The position numbers were made by a program, and so were the translations under genes. Of a DNA stretch of 64,000 nucleotides, positions 17,096 through 26,100 are shown one piece after another. Source of the DNA: JAGIBJ01 sp032119795 (GTDB lineage Bacteria > Actinomycetota > Thermoleophilia > Solirubrobacterales > Solirubrobacteraceae); NCBI GenBank assembly GCA_032119795.1, contig JAUMFO010000091.1:14672-78671 (forward strand), read 5' to 3'. The stretch's first letter is position 1. Each line of letters starts with the position of its first letter. The notes beneath the pieces were generated by a model. The model did no database searches. It was not told where the DNA came from and was given only the letters and a program-made list of their open reading frames with translations.

Positions 17096-20000
17096 GCTAC
17101 CAAGAGGAGAGCCTCGCGCCACCCGCGACGCTCTACGCCCCCGGCAAGGAGGAGTCCTCGGTCGTTCCGTCGGCTGAGCAAGAAGCCGTCCGCGAGCGCC
17201 GACACGCATCGAACGTGCTCGTCGCGGCGGCAGGCAGCGGCAAGACGCGCGTCCTCACCTGGCTCTACACCGACGCCCACCTCAAGGACGGCGTCCCGCT
17301 TGAGGCGCTGCTGGCGATCAGCTTCACCGACAAGGCCGCCGGCGAGCTGCGCCACCGCATCGCCGCCGAGCTGGCCAAGGCATCGCTGACGGGCACCGTC
17401 GATCTCGCCGACGCGTGGATCGGCACGTTCCACGGCATCTGCGCACGGATCCTGCGCGAGTTCGCCCACCGCGCCGGGCTGGACCCGGCGTTCGGCGTCA
17501 TCGAGGAGCTGCAGTCGCTCGAGCTTCAGGCCGAGGCGTGGGATGGCGCGGTCGCGGGGCTGCTCGACGAGCACGGCGGCGACGCGGCTTCGCTGATCTC
17601 GCAGGTCGGCGACCGAGCGCTGCGCGCGGCGATCATCGAGTGGTGGACGGCGCGGCGCAGCTCCGGCGAGGTGCACCCGGAACTCCCCACGCCGCAGACG
17701 TCGGCCGCCGACGTCGGCGCAGCGGCCCAGCGGCTGCTGCGCGCCTGCGATCGCTACGCAGCCGCGGTCGACGACGTCCAGTCGGCGCGCGCCAACCCAT
17801 CGAAGTCGCTGGTCGAGCGGCTCGAGATCACCGAGGAGATCGCGACCCACGCCCAGAGCACCGCGGAGTTGGCCGTGGCCGACGACCTCGGGCCGGTCCA
17901 GGTCGCCGCGTTGCAAGCGGCACTCGAGGCGCGCAAGCCACGCGCGGGCAACCCGATGCCACCCGATCATGAGGAGCTGGCCCAGCTGCTCGACGCCCGC
18001 ACCGCGCTCGTCCGGCGGCTCGCCGAGCACGTCGCCGCGCCGCGCGTGCTGTTGCTGGCGGATCTCGTGCGCCGGTTCTCCCATGGGTACGAGGCCGCCA
18101 AGCGCCGCCACGAGCTCCTGGACTTCGACGACCTAGAACTCGAGGCGCTGCAGCTCCTGCGCGAAGACGACGACGTGCGGGTACGGCTGGTGGAGCGGTT
18201 TGAGCGGATCCTCGTCGACGAGTTCCAAGACACCAATCCGCGGCAAGCCGAACTCGTCGACTACCTCGCCGGCGGCCCGATGTGGATCCCGATCGGCGGC
18301 GACGGCCGACCTGCCGTGACGGTGGTGGGCGACCCGCGCCAGTCGATCTACGGCTTCCGCCACGCCGACGTGCAGCTGATCTCAGGCGCCGCCGACCGGA
18401 TCGACGCCGAGGGCACCTTGCGGCTGTCGACGAACTACCGCAGCGATGCCGAGGTGCTCTCGGCGATCGACGAGGCGTTTGCCAAGCTCGACCCCTCACA
18501 CGAGCCGGTCAACGCCCATCGCGGCCCCGACCGGCTGCCGGCCGGCCAGGCCCGCGTGGAGATGCTGATCACGAAGGAGGAGCCGGGGACTCGCGACGCT
18601 CCGCTGCCGACGTGGACCGACGTCGATCTCGGCGCCCGCATCGGCGAGAAGTCCGGCGCGGCGCTGGCCGAGGCTCGGCTGATCGCCGTCCGGATCCAAG
18701 AGCTGCGCGCCGCCGAGCCGGACCGCTCCATCACCGTGCTCGGCCGCGCCCGCAGCGTGCTGTTTCCGATTGCCGAGGCCCTCGGCGACCTGGAGATCCC
18801 CGCGTTGATCGACGGGGCCGAGGGGTTCTGGGAACGGCTCGAGGTGGCCGACGTGATGGCCTGGCTGCGGCTCGTGCGCAACCCAGCCGACGACGCGGCG
18901 CTGATCGCCGTCTGCACGTCGCCGCTCGTCGGCCTCTCGACCGACGCGGTCGCCACGCTCGGGCTCCTCACCGGCGACCGCACCGACGGCGGACGCGCCG
19001 CCGCCCTGCAGCGCGAACTCACGAGCGGTGGCGCCTTCGGTGCGGATGACGCCGCGCGGCTGCGGGGGCTCTTCGCGCTGTTGCGACGCCAGCGCGAACC
19101 CGGGCGCGCCGCCGATCCCGCCGGACTGATCGACGAACTCGTCGAGGCCACGGCCTACGACGAGCACCTGCTGCGACTGATCGGCGGCGACCGCCGCGCC
19201 GCCAACATCGTGCGGCTGCGGCGCCTGGCCGGAGAGATCGCCTCCCGTGGCGGCGACCTCACCGACGTGGTCGAACGGGCGGAGAAGGAGCAGGGCCACG
19301 AACTGCGCGCGCCGGAGGCGTCGGTCGCCGGGAGCGGGGCGGTGGTGTTGATGACGGTCCACCAGTCCAAGGGCCTGGAGTTCGACACGGTGATCGTTGC
19401 CGGCCTCGGCTCCCAGCAGCGGCTCTCCACACCCGCACTGATCGGCGCGCCCAAGGGCGACGACCGCCGCCTCGGGTTGCGACTTCGCCCCTCACCAGGG
19501 GCCCCAGCGCAGTCGCTCTTCGACCACGACGAGCTCGTCGACGAACTCCGGGCCCGTGAAGACGAGGAGCTGCGGCGCGTGCTCTATGTGGCCCTGACCC
19601 GGGCGAAGGAGCGACTGATCGTCAGCGGGCTGGCCCGGTGGACGCAGAAGGGTTCGCCGTTCTCGCGCGAGCCCAGCCGCAACGCTGCCGTGCTCACGTG
19701 GTTGGCGCCCGCCATGGCACCGGAGATCGACGCCGTCATCGAACAGGCCAGCGAGGGGCCCGTGCGCACGTCGACCGGGATCGAGCTGCGCGTCAGCACC
19801 CCCGAGGGGCCGACGCTGCCAGCCCATCTCCGGGCTCCTGCGATCCCCGACCTCACCGTGCACGTGGGTGACGGACCGCAGGTCGATCGGCTGCCGCACA
19901 CCGGGCCGCCGGCGCTCACCGCCCCGCGCGGCTTGTCGTTCTCCGCGCTCGACGCCCACGCACGGTGCGGCCTGCGGTTCTACGCCGAGCGAGTGCTGGG

Positions 20001-20952
20001 CCTTCGCCCCGTCGAGGAGGAGCGCAGCGAAGGCGTCGCCTGGCCCGACGCACGCTCGACGCCTTCGCCCGCGCACGCTGCCGGTGTGCAGACGCCGATG
20101 GCCGCCGTGACTGGTGCGCTTGCGCCCGGTGCACCCGACGGTTCGGTCTCGTATGCGTCCGAGAAGGCGCCGGTCGGGCAGGACGACCTGTTCTCGTTCT
20201 TGGACGAGCCGGCGACGCCAGGGCCGCCGGAGCCCGCTCCCGCTCCCGCGGTCGTCGCTGCGGCCGCTTCAGGCATCTCCGCCAACCTCCTGGGAAGCGC
20301 GGTTCACCTGGTCCTCGAGCGCGTCGGCCCGGATTCAGGCGCCGTCGCCTTGGATCAGGCGGTGGCGGCGGCGACGGCCGACGCCATCTGGGAGGCCTAC
20401 CCGCAAGACCGCGCGAGCGTTCGCGTCCTGGCACAGCGCGCGCTTGCTGCGCCTGCCGTCCGGGAGCTGTGGGCCGCCGGGCCGCCTCGCCGGGAGTCCG
20501 CGTTCGCGTTCGCCGTGGGGGATTCCGGCTGCCTCCTGACGGGCAAGCTCGACGCCTGGGCGTTGCTGCCGGGGGGCGACGCGATCGTGGTCGACTACAA
20601 GACCAATCGCGTCGAGGCCGGCGAGGACCTCGCCGCCAAGACGGCCCGGGAGTACGGGCTGCAGCAGCGCGTCTACGCCCTGGCAGCCCTGCGAGCCGGA
20701 GCCCACCGCGTCCGCGTCGTGCACCTCTACCTCAGGGCTGAGACGGGCGGCGCGATCGAAGTGGCCTGGGACGCGTCGACGGTCGACGAGCTCGACCGCG
20801 AACTCGCGGGCGTGGCTGCCGCGGTGGACACCCCCGAGTCCCGCGTGCCAACCCCCGACCCCAATCGGTTCACCTGCGACGGCTGCCCCGCCCGGGGGAC
20901 GCTCTGCGCTTGGCCGGTCGAAGCCACGCTCGCGTTCCCTACGAGGCGGTAG
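17092..20952 (+). CDS. addA: AddA-like UvrD-family helicase-nuclease
   Basis: This 1286-residue protein is a superfamily 1A helicase fused to a RecB-like nuclease, for ATP-driven DNA end resection. Helicase motifs in order are AAAGSGKT with Lys51, TFHGICARIL, VDEFQDTNPRQ, VVGDPRQSIYGFRHA, STNYRSDAEVL, TVHQSKGLEFDTV and YVALTRAKERL. The C-terminal nuclease has GSAVHLVLER, GKLDAWALL and VVDYKTNRVEAG. It ends with the cysteines CDGCPARGTLC. A Pro/Ala-rich insert lies at about 985-1060. It is coupled to the AddB-like gene by a four-base overlap. Its 3' end overlaps the convergent YihY gene by 14 bp. Confidence 0.9.
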   Translation: MSYQEESLAPPATLYAPGKEESSVVPSAEQEAVRERRHASNVLVAAAGSGKTRVLTWLYTDAHLKDGVPLEALLAISFTDKAAGELRHRIAAELAKASLTGTVDLADAWIGTFHGICARILREFAHRAGLDPAFGVIEELQSLELQAEAWDGAVAGLLDEHGGDAASLISQVGDRALRAAIIEWWTARRSSGEVHPELPTPQTSAADVGAAAQRLLRACDRYAAAVDDVQSARANPSKSLVERLEITEEIATHAQSTAELAVADDLGPVQVAALQAALEARKPRAGNPMPPDHEELAQLLDARTALVRRLAEHVAAPRVLLLADLVRRFSHGYEAAKRRHELLDFDDLELEALQLLREDDDVRVRLVERFERILVDEFQDTNPRQAELVDYLAGGPMWIPIGGDGRPAVTVVGDPRQSIYGFRHADVQLISGAADRIDAEGTLRLSTNYRSDAEVLSAIDEAFAKLDPSHEPVNAHRGPDRLPAGQARVEMLITKEEPGTRDAPLPTWTDVDLGARIGEKSGAALAEARLIAVRIQELRAAEPDRSITVLGRARSVLFPIAEALGDLEIPALIDGAEGFWERLEVADVMAWLRLVRNPADDAALIAVCTSPLVGLSTDAVATLGLLTGDRTDGGRAAALQRELTSGGAFGADDAARLRGLFALLRRQREPGRAADPAGLIDELVEATAYDEHLLRLIGGDRRAANIVRLRRLAGEIASRGGDLTDVVERAEKEQGHELRAPEASVAGSGAVVLMTVHQSKGLEFDTVIVAGLGSQQRLSTPALIGAPKGDDRRLGLRLRPSPGAPAQSLFDHDELVDELRAREDEELRRVLYVALTRAKERLIVSGLARWTQKGSPFSREPSRNAAVLTWLAPAMAPEIDAVIEQASEGPVRTSTGIELRVSTPEGPTLPAHLRAPAIPDLTVHVGDGPQVDRLPHTGPPALTAPRGLSFSALDAHARCGLRFYAERVLGLRPVEEERSEGVAWPDARSTPSPAHAAGVQTPMAAVTGALAPGAPDGSVSYASEKAPVGQDDLFSFLDEPATPGPPEPAPAPAVVAAAASGISANLLGSAVHLVLERVGPDSGAVALDQAVAAATADAIWEAYPQDRASVRVLAQRALAAPAVRELWAAGPPRRESAFAFAVGDSGCLLTGKLDAWALLPGGDAIVVDYKTNRVEAGEDLAAKTAREYGLQQRVYALAALRAGAHRVRVVHLYLRAETGGAIEVAWDASTVDELDRELAGVAAAVDTPESRVPTPDPNRFTCDGCPARGTLCAWPVEATLAFPTRR

Positions 20953-21925
20953 GCCGGTAGTCCGCGTCGTCCTTGGGATCCGGCAGGGCGCCGAGGGGAT
21001 GCCCCGCAATGCTCGGATCATCGGCGCCGGCGAGCCGCAGCGGCTGGTGGTCGTCGCCGCGGCGCTGCGCGAGCGTGCCGTTGAGCGCGGCGCCGAGGAG
21101 GACGACGACGCCGCTGAGCCAGAGCCAGAGCAGCAGGATGATCGGCGTGGCGAAGACGCCGTACGTGGCGCCGATGTTCGCGAGGTTCTGGACGTAGAAC
21201 ATGAACCCGGCCGTCGCGAGGACCCAGCCCAGGCCGGAGAGCACGGCGCCCGGCAGCAGCGCCCGAATGGGGCGGGGGTTGATGCGGTCAGGCGCGACGC
21301 GGAAGAGCACGAGCATGGCGCCGACGATCCCCGTCAGCACGAGCAGCGGCTGCAGCACCGGCCAGACGCCGGGGGCGCCTGAACTCCAGCCGAGGGCTTT
21401 GAAGACGTCGTCGGCCAGGTCGCCGCCGAGGCTCAACAGCACCAGCGCCACCACGAGCAGGACCAGTAGCAGCAGGGTCCACAGCGAGAAGCGGATCTTC
21501 CCGACGATGAAGTTGCGCTGCCTGCGGCGCTCGGGATCTGGCTCGATCGCGCGTCCGGCAGCGGCGAGCCAGCCGGAGGCGCTGTAGACCGCGGTGGCCG
21601 CGAGCAGCACGGCGGCGAAGCCCGCGCCGCTACTGGCCCGGGCTGCCGCGTCCTGAAGCGTGCGGTTCAGTGAGGTGGCGAGCGCTTCGTCCATTCCTTG
21701 ATCGACCGCCCAGTCGACGACGTTCGTGACGGCGTCCTCAGAGCTGAGGAGCAGCGAGACGATCACGACGACCAGCATGCCCGGGAAGAGGGACTGGATC
21801 GCGTAGTAGGCCATCGCCGCGGCACGGTCGGTGCCACCGTCCGAGAACCGCTGCACCGTCGTTTTGGCGACCTCGAAGGCGCTGCGTGCCCGGCCTTGGC
21901 CGGGTTTGATCGACGTTTCGTCCAT
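20939..21925 (-). CDS. YihY/BrkB-family inner-membrane protein
   Basis: The 328-residue product is a polytopic membrane protein of the YihY/BrkB family. It has the typical opening FSDGGTDRAAAMAYYAIQSL, then about six hydrophobic helices, then IGATYGVFATPIILLLWLWL near the end. The biochemical role of the family is unsettled. Start ATG 21925 was chosen over 22078 because the extra 51 residues are not family-like and run into the operator-like palindromes. It diverges from the sigma-factor gene. The last 14 bp overlap the convergent addA. Confidence 0.88.
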   Translation of the reverse strand: MDETSIKPGQGRARSAFEVAKTTVQRFSDGGTDRAAAMAYYAIQSLFPGMLVVVIVSLLLSSEDAVTNVVDWAVDQGMDEALATSLNRTLQDAAARASSGAGFAAVLLAATAVYSASGWLAAAGRAIEPDPERRRQRNFIVGKIRFSLWTLLLLVLLVVALVLLSLGGDLADDVFKALGWSSGAPGVWPVLQPLLVLTGIVGAMLVLFRVAPDRINPRPIRALLPGAVLSGLGWVLATAGFMFYVQNLANIGATYGVFATPIILLLWLWLSGVVVLLGAALNGTLAQRRGDDHQPLRLAGADDPSIAGHPLGALPDPKDDADYRPTAS

Positions 21926-22022
21926 GTTGGGCAAGCGTAAACGGCGCGAGAGGCGTACTACTGAACAGAGCAGGGCGCGGAATCTTGGTTCCGCCAGCTG
22001 GGCGCCGCCGTTCACAATTTCG

Positions 22023-22064
22023 TTGCATTTGCAATGACCGGTCCAGGAATAGTTGCAATTGCAA
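22023..22064. promoter_or_regulatory. pair of 12-bp palindromes upstream of the sigma factor gene
   Basis: TTGCATTTGCAA at 22023-22034 is a near-perfect dyad and TTGCAATTGCAA at 22053-22064 is a perfect one. Their centres are 30 bp apart, about three helical turns, so a dimeric regulator could bind both on the same DNA face. They lie 61-102 bp before the sigma gene and about 100 bp before the divergent YihY gene. Their AT-rich sequence stands out from the surrounding GC-rich DNA. Confidence 0.55.
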
Positions 22065-22124
22065 AGATGTTGCGCCATACTCCTTGATCAGGCGTGAAGC
22101 AGAACATCGAGAGAGGGAGACACG

Positions 22125-22949
22125 ATGGAACCAGGCGATCAGCTTGATCAGATCCTCAGGGCTGCGGAGCGTTACCCGCTGCTCAGTCACCCCGAGGTCA
22201 TTGAACTCTCCAAGCGGATCGAGGCCGGCGACCTCGATGCCAAGGAGAAGCTCATCAACTCCAACCTGCGGCTGGTCGTTTCGATCGCCCGCAACTATCA
22301 GGGGCAGGGCCTACCGCTCGGCGACCTGGTGCAGGAGGGCATGCTCGGTCTGATCCGCGCGGCCGAGAAGTTCGACTTCCGCAAGGGGTACCGCTTCTCC
22401 ACGTACGCAACGATCTGGGTCCGGCAGGCACTCCAGCGTGGCTTGGACAACAGCGGTCGGACGATTCGTCTGCCCGCGCATGTTGCCCAGCGCGTGCGCC
22501 GCATGCGTCGACTCGAGCGCGAACTCTCGACGCAGCTCGGCCACGTGCCGACGGAGCTGCAGCTGGCCGACGCGCTGGCGACCGACCTCGAAGAGGTCGC
22601 GAAGCTGCGTCACCACGACCGCACGATGGCGTCGCTCGACGCCGGCGTGGGGGAGGACGGCGAGACGCCGCTCTCGAGTCTGCTCCCGGATGACGCTCCC
22701 GCGATCGCGGATGTCGTTGCCGACGAGTCGGTCCGTGAGGGGCTGCGCAGTCAGATCCAGTCGCTGCCGAGCGACGAGCGTGATGTGATCACGCTGCGCT
22801 TCGGGACCGGCCAGGACGGCGTACACACCGTCGAGCAGGCGTCCCGCAAGCTCGGGATCCCGGCGTCACGCACGCGTGACATCGAAGCCCGCGCGCTGGA
22901 CCGTCTCTCGCGGCAGCCCGAGGTTGTCGCGCTTCGCAGCGCTGCGTAG
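22125..22949 (+). CDS. RpoD-family (group 1/2) sigma-70 factor
   Basis: This 274-residue sigma factor would direct RNA polymerase core to promoters. Region 1.2 is residues 12-36. Region 2 carries NLRLVVSIARNYQGQGLPLG and YRFSTYATIWVRQALQRGL, close to housekeeping sigma. A region 3 helix pair follows, then region 4 with the helix-turn-helix in VEQASRKLGIPASRTRDIEA. It lacks the long acidic N-terminus of a primary sigma, so it is probably an alternative RpoD-like factor. A GAGAGGGAGA ribosome site precedes the ATG. Two palindromes upstream suggest regulated expression. Confidence 0.92.
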   Translation: MEPGDQLDQILRAAERYPLLSHPEVIELSKRIEAGDLDAKEKLINSNLRLVVSIARNYQGQGLPLGDLVQEGMLGLIRAAEKFDFRKGYRFSTYATIWVRQALQRGLDNSGRTIRLPAHVAQRVRRMRRLERELSTQLGHVPTELQLADALATDLEEVAKLRHHDRTMASLDAGVGEDGETPLSSLLPDDAPAIADVVADESVREGLRSQIQSLPSDERDVITLRFGTGQDGVHTVEQASRKLGIPASRTRDIEARALDRLSRQPEVVALRSAA

Positions 22950-22968
22950 GTCGACCAGCAGCAAGAAA

Positions 22969-22999
22969 TGACGGGGCGGCCGCGGTGTGCGGCCCGTCA
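22969..22999 (+). terminator. hairpin after the sigma factor gene
   Basis: Seven-base arms TGACGGG (22969-22975) and CCCGTCA (22993-22999) enclose an inner CCGC/GCGG stem, with a four-base bulge on the left side and a five-base loop. It lies 20 bases after the sigma stop codon. There is no T-run. Confidence 0.5.
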
Positions 23000-23116
23000 C
23001 GTAAGGCCCGGGCCCGGTGCGTACGCGCGCCGGGCTCATGTCGTTTCCGGGTGGAAATTCGCCACCGTTGGTAAACTTCGCCGACCTCACGCGTCTCGTG
23101 CGCGCTGGGGGCAAGC

Positions 23117-23139
23117 CCCGGAGCCTTCCCAGCTCCGGG
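23117..23139 (+). promoter_or_regulatory. hairpin in the gltB leader
   Basis: Perfect eight-base arms CCCGGAGC (23117-23124) and GCTCCGGG (23132-23139) flank a seven-base loop, ending 33 bases before the gltB ATG. No convincing Shine-Dalgarno lies between hairpin and start, so the structure may influence translation or act as an attenuator. It matches no riboswitch I recognise. Confidence 0.4.
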
Positions 23140-23172
23140 AATCCACCCCAACCACGACCTTTGCGGACTTGC

Positions 23173-26100
23173 ATGACGCGACCGGCGGACGGCCTCTACG
23201 ACCCTCGCAATGAGCACGACGCCTGTGGCGTCGCGCTAGTGGCCAAGCTGGATAACCGCCCGACGCGTGAGATCGTCGAAATGGCGATCCAGGCGCTCGA
23301 CAACATGGAGCACCGCGGTGCCGAGGGGGCTGACGCCAACACCGGCGACGGCGCCGGCATCCTGCTCCAGATGCCCGACGCGTTCCTGCGCGGCGTGGCC
23401 GGCTTCGATCTTCCCGAGGTGGGGCAGTACGGCGTCGGCATGTGCTTCCTGCCGCAGGACGACGCGCTGCGCGCCGAGATCAAGGCGTTCCTCGAGCAGA
23501 CGGTCGTGGGCGAGGGGCAGACGTTCCTCGGTTGGCGCGACGTGCCGGTCGTGCCCGAGTCGGTCGGCGTGACCGCCAACGAGAGTCGCCCGGTCTTCGA
23601 GCAGCTCTTCATCGGCCAGGGCGCCGGCGTTGCCGATCAGGAGGCGTTCGAGCGCAAGCTCTACGTCATCCGCCGCATCGCCGAGCTGCAGTTCGGCAGC
23701 GACCTCTACGTCGCGTCCTGCTCCTCGCGCACCCTGAACTACAAGGGCATGCTGATCTCCGGCCAGCTCATGAAGTTCTTCCCGGATCTCGCCGACGAGC
23801 GCGTTGCCAGCGCCGTCTGCCTCGTCCACTCGCGCTTCTCGACGAACACGTTCCCGAGCTGGGATCTGGCACACCCGTTCCGCGTGATCGCCCACAACGG
23901 CGAGATCAACACGCTCCGCGGCAACATCAACTGGATGCGGGCTCGCGAGAGCCAGCTGCGCTCCGAACTCTTCGGCGACGATCTCCAGAAGATCATGCCG
24001 GTCGTCCGCCCGGACGGCTCCGACTCGGCCACGTTCGACAACGTCCTCGAACTCCTCATGCTCAGCGGCCGCTCCCTGCCGCATGCCGTGATGATGATGG
24101 TCCCCGAGGCCTACGAGCGCCGGGCCGATTTGCCCGAGCACCTGCACGGGTTCTACGCCTTCCACGCCGCGCTGATGGAGCCGTGGGACGGCCCCGCTGC
24201 CGTCTGCTTCACCGACGGCCGCGTCGTCGGCGCCACGCTCGACCGCAACGGGCTGCGCCCGGGGCGCTGGGTCGAGACCACCGACGGCATCGTCGTGCTC
24301 GGCTCCGAGACGGGCCTGCTGCCGGAGATCACCACCGATCGCATCAAGCGGCTCGGTCGCCTGCAGCCGGGCAAGCTCTTCTTCATCGATCTGGAGGAGG
24401 GGAAGATCATCGACGACGCCGACGTCAAGTCGAAGATCTCCCAGCAGCAGCCCTACGGCGAGTGGTTCCGCGAGCACAACGTCAGCCTCGAAGATCTTCC
24501 GACCTACGACGCCGTCAAGCCGGAACTCTCGGTGCGCCAGCGCCAGCTCGCCTTCGGCTACACCCAGGAGGACGAGCGCGTCCTCATCGGGCCGATGGCC
24601 AGCAAGGGTGAGGAGCCGCTCGGCTCGATGGGCAACGACACCGCGCTCGCCGTGTTGTCGGATCGCCGCCCGCCGCTGTACTCCTACTTCAAGCAGCTCT
24701 TCGCGCAGGTCACGAACCCGCCGATCGATCCGATCCGCGAAGAGGTCGTGATGAGCCTCACGACCCAGCTCGGGTCTGAGGGCAACCTGCTCGACGAGGA
24801 TCCCGAGCACGCTCACCAGCTCCGGCTCGAGCAGCCGATCCTGCGCAACGCCGAGCTCGAAGCCGTCCGTCACATCGACCACGGCCTGCTCAAGGGCCAC
24901 ACGCTCGACGCGACGTTCCCCGTTGCCGGTGGTGAGCAAGCCCTGCGCGGTCGGCTCACGGAGCTCTTCGCCGAGGCCTCAGCTGCGCTTGCGGCCGGAA
25001 CCACGGTGCTGATCCTGTCGGACCGCGGCGTCTCCGCTGAGCGGGCGCCGATCCCGGCACTGCTCGCCGTCTCCGGTGTGCACCACCACCTGGTCAAAGA
25101 AGGCACCCGTCTGCTCGCCGGCCTCGTGCTCGAGTCGGGCGAGCCGCGTGAGGTCCACCACATGGCGGTCCTCCTCGGCTTCGGCTGCAACGCGATCAAC
25201 CCCTACCTCATGTTCGACACGGCGGATCAGCTGCTGTCGGAAGGCCGCGTCGCCGGCGATCTCACGCCGGAGCAGGCGGAGAAGAACATCGTCAAGGCCA
25301 TCGGCAAGGGCCTGATGAAGACGATCTCCAAGATCGGCATCGCGACGGTCCAGTCCTACACGGGCGCTCAGATCTTCGAGGCGATCGGCCTCTCGCGGTC
25401 GCTCGTCGACGAGTACCTCACGGGCGCGGCTTCGCGTCTGGGCGGCATCGGCCTCGACGTCATCGCGAAGGAGACGATCGACCGTCACGCCACGGCGTTC
25501 CCGACGCTCGGCGACGACCTGCTGCCCGTCGGCGGCATGTACGCCTGGCGCCGCGGCGGCGAGCACCGCGCGTGGGCGCCGGAGTCGATCTCCCTGCTGC
25601 AGCACGCCGTGCGCGGTCAGGGCGGCGATGCCCAGGCGACGTACGACAAGTACGCCAGCGAGGTCAATGACGAGAGCAACAAGCTCGGCTTCCTGCGCGG
25701 ACTGCTCAAGTTCGCCGACGGTGCCACCCCGATCGACATCAGCGAGGTCGAGCCGGCCTCCGAGATCGTCAAGCGCTTTGCGACCGGCGCCATGTCGCTG
25801 GGTTCGATCTCCCGTGAGGCCCACGAGAACCTCGCCGTCGCGATGAACCGCCTCGGCGGCAAGTCCAACACGGGCGAGGGTGGAGAGGACCCGATCCGCT
25901 TCAAGCCCGAGGCCAACGGCGATACCCGCCGCTCGGCCATCAAGCAGATCGCCTCCGGTCGCTTCGGCGTCACGATCGAGTACCTGGTCAACGCCGACCA
26001 GCTCCAGATCAAGATGGCCCAGGGCGCCAAGCCCGGTGAGGGCGGCCAGCTGCCCGGCCACAAGATCGACGAGTACATCGGCAAGATCCGGCACTCCACG

